DNA of 9,633 bases from QQUK01 sp913009765 (GTDB lineage Bacteria > Zixibacteria > MSB-5A5 > GN15 > FEB-12): NCBI GenBank assembly GCA_937900185.1, contig CALCCW010000111.1, positions 1 to 9,633 on the forward strand, read 5' to 3'. The notes beneath the pieces are model-generated. The model was not told the DNA's origin. It did no database searches and was given only the letters and a program-made list of their open reading frames with translations. Made by a program: the position numbers and the translations under genes. Numbering within the stretch: position 1 is the first letter of the stretch; each line of letters opens with the position of its first letter. Below are positions 5,479-9,633 of this stretch, in pieces.

Positions 5479-6597
5479 ATGAAAAAATATTACATTATTT
5501 TAATAATTCTAATCTTAACTTCTAGTACATATGCGTCTGATACTTTGCAAGTTCCTCTTAAAGTTGAAGAAATCAATGATGGTCCTTATGTCTCATACAT
5601 TGACGATTCAACAATTAATGTTCAGTATGTTAATCATGGGGTTCTTGTTGAAAAACATTTTTTCGGAAATGTGTTGATTGATTTTAATGGCTTTGCTTTT
5701 GATAGTTTAAGCAACTACAAAGTATCAACACAATATCATGTTCCTGATTACCAATATGAAACAGTTTCCAAAATGTTTGTTTTTTCAGATATACATGGCG
5801 AATACGAATATCTTTGCGAGTTGCTTATTAACAATAATATTATTGATTCAAATTTGCATTGGTCGTTTGGGGAAGGGCATCTTGTTGTCGACGGTGACAT
5901 GTTTGATAGGGGAGACAAAGTAACAGAAATCTTGTGGATGATTTATAGATTGGAGCAAGAGGCAGAAAAAGCAGGGGGAGAAGTTCATTTTTTGCTGGGA
6001 AACCATGAGATGATGGTATTGCAGGGTGATTTGCGATATATTAATGAGAGATATAAAATAACAGCTGAGATTTTAGATTCTGATAGTTTACTTTCTAATT
6101 TGTATTCTAATAAAACTGTTTTAGGTAATTGGCTTCGTTCTAAAAATACATGTGAAATTATTAATGGTATTCTTTTTGTGCATGCCGGGATTTCTCCTAA
6201 AATGATGCATAAAGGATACTTATTAGAATTTATAAATAATTCTATGCGAGAAAATATTGATACGCCGAGAGATTCAATAAAAGCAGATTCAACTTTGAGC
6301 AATTTATTTGGAAGTTTTGGACCGATTTGGTACCGTGGCTATCATTATGATATGAAAAGGTATAAACAGGCAACTATGGTAGAGATTGATTCTCTCTTAG
6401 ATTATTATAATGTTACGAATATTGTCGTTGGGCATACGGTAAAAGATTCTATTGCTGTTTTATATGACGGAAAAGTTTTCGGGGTCAATCAGGACTACGA
6501 AATTCGTGATGAATTTGAGGGATTATATATTGAAAATGGAATATTTTACGCTTGTGATATAAATGGAGTAAAACGTAATATCCATAGCAATAAATAA
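5479..6597 (+). CDS. Secreted calcineurin-like (PPP-family) metallophosphatase
   Basis: A 372-residue metallophosphoesterase with an N-terminal signal peptide (residues 1 to about 19: MKKYY, then a run of Ile/Leu, then SSTYAS), so it acts outside the cytoplasm. All signature metal and phosphate ligands of the fold are visible: SDIHG (D104, H106), GDMFDRG (D140, D143, R144), GNHE (N175, H176), VHAG (H235) and GHT (H319). The order and spacing resemble Shewanella-like PPP phosphatases, which can act on phosphotyrosine or phosphoserine/threonine, though nucleotide or other phosphoester substrates are possible. About 80 residues between the signal peptide and the catalytic core match nothing I recognise and may be a small beta-rich domain. 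AGAGGGATAT just upstream gives a fair ribosome site. It follows marC by 8 bases. Confidence 0.88.
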   Translation: MKKYYIILIILILTSSTYASDTLQVPLKVEEINDGPYVSYIDDSTINVQYVNHGVLVEKHFFGNVLIDFNGFAFDSLSNYKVSTQYHVPDYQYETVSKMFVFSDIHGEYEYLCELLINNNIIDSNLHWSFGEGHLVVDGDMFDRGDKVTEILWMIYRLEQEAEKAGGEVHFLLGNHEMMVLQGDLRYINERYKITAEILDSDSLLSNLYSNKTVLGNWLRSKNTCEIINGILFVHAGISPKMMHKGYLLEFINNSMRENIDTPRDSIKADSTLSNLFGSFGPIWYRGYHYDMKRYKQATMVEIDSLLDYYNVTNIVVGHTVKDSIAVLYDGKVFGVNQDYEIRDEFEGLYIENGIFYACDINGVKRNIHSNK

Positions 6598-6667
6598 GTT
6601 GTGCTATTTTGTAAAAACCTCTTTACCTGTGAAGTTTTCTGTATTACTTTCAGTCTGCTTAATTAAC

Positions 6668-6740
6668 GGGGCAGTAGCTCAGTTGGGAGAGCGCCACGTT
6701 CGCAACGTGGAGGTCGTCGGTTCGATCCCGATCTGCTCCA
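6668..6740 (+). tRNA. tRNA-Ala (anticodon CGC)
   Basis: A 73-base cloverleaf. The acceptor arm is GGGGCAG (6668-6674) with CTGCTCC (6733-6739), followed by discriminator A73. The D-stem is GCTC/GAGC, the anticodon stem CCACG/CGTGG with loop TTCGCAA, and the T-arm GTCGG-TTCGATC-CCGAT. The anticodon is CGC at 6701-6703, reading GCG. The acceptor contains the G3-U70 wobble pair, the identity mark for alanyl-tRNA synthetase, which confirms alanine. The 3' CCA is not encoded. No convincing promoter is visible in the 70 bases after the phosphatase gene. Confidence 0.97.
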
Positions 6741-6781
6741 ATTGAATTTGCAGCAGATAGTTGTGAATTTTTCGACGATTA

Positions 6782-6809
6782 AACAGTCAGGAAGGGGTTC
6801 CTGACTGTT
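6782..6809. repeat. Perfect 12-bp hairpin downstream of tRNA-Ala
   Basis: AACAGTCAGGAA (6782-6793), a GGGG loop, and TTCCTGACTGTT (6798-6809). It lies 41 bases after the tRNA. There is no T run after it, so it could be a processing or Rho-dependent end structure, or a dispersed repeat, but not a standard intrinsic terminator. Confidence 0.85.
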
Positions 6810-6866
6810 CAAGATAATAAAAAGGTTCTTTGAAAATTTAAAAAGATTAGCTTGATGAATGTGTAG

Positions 6867-6889
6867 GTCAGGTCTTTTTAAGATCTGAC
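6867..6889. repeat. 10-bp hairpin
   Basis: GTCAGGTCTT (6867-6876) pairs with AAGATCTGAC (6880-6889) with one G-U wobble and a 3-base loop. It lies in the spacer between the tRNA and the SRP RNA. The stretch 6810-6866 before it holds only a GGTTCTTTGAAAA sequence (from 6824) that recalls a boxA-type element. Confidence 0.65.
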
Positions 6890-6914
6890 ATTACTGGATT
6901 CCCGTTTTTGGGCT

Positions 6915-7043
6915 TGTTGAAAAACTTTCTATTTTGGAACATACTTTGACTCCGCTCAGTATGACAAATTATAAGTTGTTGTGTTCCAAGTCACCCTGAG
7001 CGGAGTCGAAGGGTCTTGAAACAGATGTTGGACTTTTTCAACA
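6915..7043. repeat. Compound inverted-repeat region between tRNA-Ala and SRP RNA
   Basis: Three inverted pairs lie here: TGTTGAAAAA (6915-6924) with TTTTTCAACA (7034-7043); TTGGAACA (6934-6941) with TGTTCCAA (6982-6989); and GACTCCGCTCAG (6948-6959) with CTGAGCGGAGTC (6996-7007). The outer pair encloses the others, but the two inner pairs are interleaved, not nested. ATGACAAATTATA occurs directly repeated at 6961-6973 and 7059-7071. The CTGAGCGGAGTCGAAGGG type of sequence is a dispersed repeat seen in many draft environmental genomes. No coding sequence is visible. Confidence 0.8.
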
Positions 7044-7072
7044 GTTGTCTACGCAGGAATGACAAATTATAT

Positions 7073-7336
7073 GTGCTAGACGGGGAATTAGTGGCTCCCT
7101 GTTACTCGGAAATCCGCTCTACCGAGGTCGAATTCCCACTTGAGGGTTTGTTTTGATTTGTCGGGACAGTTAAGCAGTATTGAGAATTGGGTCTTGTACA
7201 ACAGAAGCCTATGAACCCGGTCAGGGCTGGAAGGCAGCAGCCGTAAGTAGTTTACTCCTGTGTGTTGCAAGGTTGCCCGGTTTGAGCCGGCTGGCTGAAA
7301 CACTTGTTAAAATAAATTCGATTGTGGGTGCACGCA
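7073..7336 (+). ncRNA. ffs: Signal recognition particle RNA, long bacterial type
   Basis: The universally conserved SRP helix 8 is present: GGTCAGG (7219-7225), the GGAA tetraloop (7229-7232) and GCAGCAGCC (7234-7242), which bind Ffh. Unlike the short 4.5S RNA, it has a long 5' part: GTGCTAGACGGGG, then TGTTACTCGG and CGAGGTCGAATTCCC. This is the Alu-domain sequence of large bacterial SRP RNAs. The 3' end returns with GGTGCACGC, whose GTGCAC can pair with the 5' GTGC. It acts with Ffh and FtsY to deliver nascent membrane and secreted proteins. Both ends are estimates to within about 10 bases; an intrinsic terminator follows directly. Apparent reading frames on both strands here are not genes. 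Confidence 0.92.
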
Positions 7337-7341
7337 ATTAT

Positions 7342-7375
7342 AAAAGCCTCTCTAATTTTAGAGAGGCTTTTTTTT
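7342..7375 (+). terminator. Intrinsic terminator of the SRP RNA
   Basis: The stem AGCCTCTCT with AGAGAGGCT encloses a 6-base AATTTT loop, is preceded by A residues and is followed by eight T. It is a strong Rho-independent terminator starting a few bases after the SRP RNA. The AAAA on its 5' side could also make it work weakly in the other direction. Confidence 0.93.
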
Positions 7376-7402
7376 GATTGTTTATTCATATTGATTGATG
7401 CA

Positions 7403-7431
7403 TTGTTCTTAGGTTTGAGTATTTATATATA
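7403..7431 (+). promoter_or_regulatory. Possible promoter of the secreted-protein gene
   Basis: TTGTTC (7403-7408), a 17-base spacer and TATATA (7426-7431) lie 30 bases before the start codon at 7461. Each box has four of six consensus bases. The region is very AT-rich, so this is a weak call. Confidence 0.3.
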
Positions 7432-7447
7432 TTAATAAATGATTGAT

Positions 7448-7452
7448 GGAGG
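7448..7452 (+). promoter_or_regulatory. Shine-Dalgarno site deciding a TTG start
   Basis: GGAGG with 8 bases to the TTG at 7461. This spacing favours TTG-AAA-AAA as the start over the ATG at 7446, which overlaps the site itself. Confidence 0.7.
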
Positions 7453-7460
7453 AAATTGTT

Positions 7461-8141
7461 TTGAAAAAAGTAACATTGCTTTTATTGGCACTTAGTGTAT
7501 TAATTTCAATTCAAAATACAGAAGCGGGAAGAAGAAGAAGTCCTAAAAGTGGTAAAATAAAAAATGGTGTATTTGTTGATAGTAAATATAATTTTCAACT
7601 AACTATTATTGATGGATGGAGAGGGAAACCACAAAAAAATAATAATAGTTGCAGGATTAAAGTTGAATATGAAAAAAACAAAAAAGGTGATGTCCGAACC
7701 GATATTGTTGGAGTGGATGGATTTGAATTATCAATACCATTAGTGTCTGTTTGGGTAATTAAAACTGAGATAAAAGCAGAAAAATATTTAAAAGACTATT
7801 TGAAAGATCCAATATCCTCTAAAATCAATAATAAGATTACAGAATCTATGCAAGCAGGTTGGACAGATATGCGTTTTGATAGATTTAAGACTTGGACCTA
7901 TAGCAAAATTACTATAGACGATCACGAAGGAGCAAATTGGGTAGGACTTCTCAATTGCAGATATAAATCTAGTGACGCTGAACTTTTATATCAGTTATAT
8001 TCAATATTTGATTGTATTCAATATGATGATGAAACAGTATTGTTTATAACTGGAAGAACAGAATCTGAAGATTTCAATAAGGTCAGTAGTCAAATGCAAT
8101 TTATAATGCGGTCTGTTAAATCGATTCAAGAGAAGAGATAA
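7461..8141 (+). CDS. Secreted protein of unknown function
   Basis: With the TTG start at 7461 the protein has 226 residues and begins with a standard signal peptide: MKKVTLLLLALSVLISIQ, then NTEA and a basic GRRRS, with likely cleavage after the Ala. No lipobox cysteine is present, so it is probably periplasmic or exported. The mature part is mixed alpha/beta with three Cys, includes a segment reading NGVFVDSKYNFQLTIIDGWR, and ends in a helix (DFNKVSSQMQFIMRSVKSI). The phrase pattern of 'native state of the ligand-free peptide with GW' recalls PsbP-like or similar small secreted folds (a segment with YNFQLTIIDGW, later a segment on sigma values near the C-terminal helix), but I cannot assign a family with confidence. 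It is monocistronic between the SRP terminator and a convergent gene. No function is proposed. Confidence 0.75.
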   Translation: MKKVTLLLLALSVLISIQNTEAGRRRSPKSGKIKNGVFVDSKYNFQLTIIDGWRGKPQKNNNSCRIKVEYEKNKKGDVRTDIVGVDGFELSIPLVSVWVIKTEIKAEKYLKDYLKDPISSKINNKITESMQAGWTDMRFDRFKTWTYSKITIDDHEGANWVGLLNCRYKSSDAELLYQLYSIFDCIQYDDETVLFITGRTESEDFNKVSSQMQFIMRSVKSIQEKR

Positions 8142-8161
8142 AAAATATATAAACAGGTTCT

Positions 8162-8608
8162 TTAATAATCAAACTTCCCAACTTGAATAGATTGCTCTCG
8201 ATAAAAATTTGTTTCCGCACGCGGATCATTCGACATCCTTCGTAAAGTCATAAGCTGTCCTACGTGGGTCATGGCATCGGAAAGTGGTCCCTGATATACT
8301 CTCAATATAACTTCTTCATCAGCATTTTCAAGATTTGTAATTGTCGTATTGAGTTTTTTTAAGTAGCTGTAAAATTCAGTTATAACATTTTCCTAACTGC
8401 CAAATTCAATTGGAGTATAGATACCACCTTTGAGTATATCATCGGATGCTTTCGTCATTTGCACAATATGCTCTAATATTTCACAGGGGGTTCTCACACC
8501 ATAGCCTGCTGAAAAATATGAATAATTATCTTTTGCATCTTTAATCGCATAGTTTGTCCGAAATGCCAATGTTGCCAGATGATGGCGTAGTATTGTTTTG
8601 TAATCCAT
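8162..8608 (-). pseudogene. DinB-like (DinB_2/DUF664-type) protein broken by an in-frame TAG
   Basis: The 71 residues from the ATG at 8608 end at a TAG (8395-8393). The same frame then continues without interruption for 76 more residues (ENVITEFYSYLKKL ... SDAMTHVGQLMTLRRM ... NFYREQ) to a TAA at 8162. Together this gives a 148-residue four-helix DinB-like protein, about the family size. A His in HIVQM and another in THVGQL fit the metal-binding pattern of the family. The TAG follows GS and precedes ENV, where relatives typically have Trp, so a single TGG-to-TAG change explains it. Such proteins bind metal and include thiol-dependent transferases; the specific activity is unknown. The break could be real decay or a base error in the assembly. 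Confidence 0.75.
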
Positions 8609-8677
8609 AGTATTTCCTTTTATTTTATTTAATATATATAGAAATAATTAGGATTGTCTAGCTTAAAGATAGGTTAT

Positions 8678-8825
8678 TTAGATTTTACGTAATTGCTGAA
8701 TTACCAATTCTGCTAATTCAAATCGTAGATGTAAATTGATTATTTTTTCTGCAATAAAATCAGCATTCAAATTAAATATGCTATGTTTTTCAGTAACATG
8801 GGAATATATTCAGTATTGTTCTCAT
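8678..8825 (-). pseudogene. Possible small frameshifted gene
   Basis: An ATG at 8825 directly follows the TAG of the gene upstream. Its frame gives MRTILNIF and then stops soon. Removing one C from the CCC at about 8800 joins it to another frame that stays open to a TAA at 8678 (HVTEKHSIFNLNADF, then IAEKIINLHLRFELAELVIQ, then QLRKI), giving about 48 residues with a plausible amphipathic helix. The total length is one base over a multiple of three, as expected for a single insertion. The reading is tentative and could be chance in AT-rich DNA. No family is recognised. Bases 8609-8677 hold no other feature. Confidence 0.35.
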
Positions 8826-9044
8826 CTAACTTCTTGGGGGTGAATCATAAAAATTAGAGTCAAAATTATGAAAAGCTTCAGTCGGAGTTTTCCCATATCC
8901 TGCGATGCCGTTTTCAATAGACTCTCCAAACCAGGCACACCATTTATTATTATGAATAATAAGTTGAGGTTTTAAAAAGACAGATGGACGTTTTTTGAAT
9001 TCGACATATTCGCTTATTTTTTCAAATATTTTTTGTTTTGGCAT
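8826..9044 (-). CDS. Small conserved-looking hypothetical protein
   Basis: A 72-residue protein with no signal peptide or membrane segment. The middle reads as a compact beta-beta-alpha unit: PSVFLKPQLIIHNNKWCAWF, then GESIENGIAGYGKTPTEAF, then HNFDSNFY. The pattern 'WCAWFGE...GIAGYGKTPTEAFHNFD' looks like a short family I have seen in many bacteria without assigned function, with a hint of the HicB/antitoxin-like fold (a strand pair followed by a TPxEA helix). Its start at 9044 has only a weak AAAGAAAG upstream. It is divergent from the transporter gene, with 61 bases between the two start codons. The function is not assigned. Confidence 0.6.
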   Translation of the reverse strand: MPKQKIFEKISEYVEFKKRPSVFLKPQLIIHNNKWCAWFGESIENGIAGYGKTPTEAFHNFDSNFYDSPPRS

Positions 9045-9105
9045 ATTTACTACTTTCTTTTTGAGATATTACTTCCATATTTATATCTATATATTACTTT
9101 TCGAC

Positions 9106-9300
9106 ATGAAGCGTACATCACTTTATCTGCTTATTCCGGTAATTTTTTGGGGATTATCCTATATTGCCATCAAAATCGTCTTAGCTGAACTTGAACCGGT
9201 AGAGATGATTTCACTGCGGTTTCTCTTAGCGGCACCATCTTTATGGCTCATTCTCTTATTTAAAAAAAGCGGACTACCCCGCACTTACCTTTGCATTTAA
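9106..9300 (+). pseudogene. 3'-truncated DMT/EamA-family transporter
   Basis: From the ATG at 9106 there are about 56 residues of an EamA transporter: first membrane segment LYLLIPVIFWGLSYIAIKIV, then ELEPVEMISLRFLLAAPS and the second segment LWLILLF. EamA proteins normally have about 10 membrane segments in about 290 residues. After FKKSG the frame enters an inverted repeat at 9277 and stops at 9300. No EamA-like sequence appears after the repeat. A frame running upstream to 8995 is mostly antisense to the small gene and has no EamA character. The gene is almost certainly non-functional as assembled. Confidence 0.8.
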
Positions 9301-9345
9301 AACTATTGACAATCACAAAGTAATTAAGCAAAAGTAAGTGCGGGG
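9277..9345. repeat. 18-bp inverted repeat at the transporter breakpoint
   Basis: CCCCGCACTTACCTTTGC (9277-9294) matches the reverse complement of GCAAAAGTAAGTGCGGGG (9328-9345) with one mismatch, around a 33-base AT-rich core. It may be a miniature mobile element or remnant that cut the transporter gene. No clear target duplication flanks it. Bases 9346-9387 hold nothing recognisable. Confidence 0.8.
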
Positions 9346-9387
9346 CAACCCGTTATATAAATAATCTATCCATATTTAGGCAAATTA

Positions 9388-9633
9388 TTATGGTTTTTTC
9401 AATACCTTAATTCCGTCACTACCATAGGACACATAAATATATCCCGATAAATAGAGAATCTTATCGGCAAAGCCCGTTCCCCCTGTATATGTGCCTTTCA
9501 ACACAGGGGATTTGGGGTCGGTAATATCAAGCCAAAGCACACCGTAAGAGCCATCGGCAACAAAAATATTATCCCCGCTAATAGTTACATCTTTTGCCTC
9601 GCCTGTGGTATCATATCTACCCTGTAATTTAGG
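9388..9633 (-). CDS. LVIVD-repeat (beta-propeller-like) protein, C-terminal part
   Basis: The minus-strand frame is open from the window edge to a TAA at 9388, giving the last 81 residues. The start lies beyond the window. Repeats are visible: GRYDTTGEAKDVTISGDNIF, then VADGSYGVLWLDITDPKSPV, then LKGTYTGGTGFADKILYLSG, then YIYVSYGSDGIKVLKKP. The 'VAD...G..v.DItDP..P.l.G.y' pattern with a period of about 40 residues is typical of LVIVD repeats, which build propeller-like domains in secreted and surface proteins. The signal peptide and total length cannot be seen. Codon use is more GC-rich than in the neighbours. Confidence 0.82.
   Translation of the reverse strand, partial: PKLQGRYDTTGEAKDVTISGDNIFVADGSYGVLWLDITDPKSPVLKGTYTGGTGFADKILYLSGYIYVSYGSDGIKVLKKP

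Noticed and set aside
5985..6302. Antisense gene within the phosphatase
   Set aside because: It is a shadow frame of a clearly coding metallophosphatase with intact motifs.
7088..7377. Small protein genes on both strands
   Set aside because: They overlap the structured SRP RNA and its terminator and have no protein-like character.
8393..8395. TAG recoded as an amino acid (for example pyrrolysine or Trp)
   Set aside because: TAG is used as the ordinary stop of marC and of the 72-residue gene here, and a TGG-to-TAG mutation or base error is simpler.
8995..9105. N-terminal extension of the EamA protein
   Set aside because: It is antisense to the small gene at 8826-9044 and AT-rich spacer; the EamA domain begins at the ATG at 9106.

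Overview
The window is bacterial: it holds an ECF sigma factor, an IS3-family insertion sequence, a MarC-family membrane protein, a bacterial tRNA-Ala and a long-type bacterial SRP RNA. The DNA is AT-rich, Shine-Dalgarno sequences are clear for only some genes, and the spacers are full of dispersed hairpin repeats. This looks like a contig from an environmental genome, possibly an uncultured phylum near the FCB group; that placement is a guess from style, not a marker. Several genes are broken and the left end is an Illumina artefact, so draft assembly quality has to be kept in mind.

Left end (1-1664). Bases 98-163 are an Illumina index adapter and bases 1-97 look like poly-A plus noise read beyond it. 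The natural sequence starts at 164, inside a minus-strand YjeF_N (NAD(P)H-hydrate epimerase-like) gene whose 3' part is missing. Upstream of it, on the same strand, lie a small zinc-finger anti-sigma factor and an ECF sigma factor. The sigma gene has a strong sigma-70-type promoter placed so close to its ATG that the mRNA would be leaderless or nearly so.

Defence-like remnant with an IS (1685-4554). The C-terminal part of a gene ending in a HIRAN domain, probably a DEAD/DEAH helicase, is cut at its 5' end exactly at the edge of a complete 1247-bp IS3-family element (orfA, orfB, terminal inverted repeats). On the other side of the IS lies a divergently oriented Mrr-like PD-(D/E)XK nuclease, not the rest of the helicase. 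The IS has no visible target duplication. This points to IS-mediated rearrangement or a misassembly at an IS copy.

Middle (4555-7375). A cluster of hairpin repeats is followed by a probable two-gene operon: a MarC-family membrane protein and a secreted PPP-like metallophosphatase. Next come tRNA-Ala(CGC), a 330-base spacer with several inverted repeats, and the SRP RNA with its own intrinsic terminator.

Right end (7376-9633). A secreted protein of unknown function is convergent with a DinB-like gene broken by one in-frame TAG. A small conserved-looking protein is followed by a possible frameshifted small gene. A DMT/EamA transporter is truncated after two membrane segments at an 18-bp inverted repeat. 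The 3' end of a minus-strand LVIVD-repeat (beta-propeller type) protein runs off the window.
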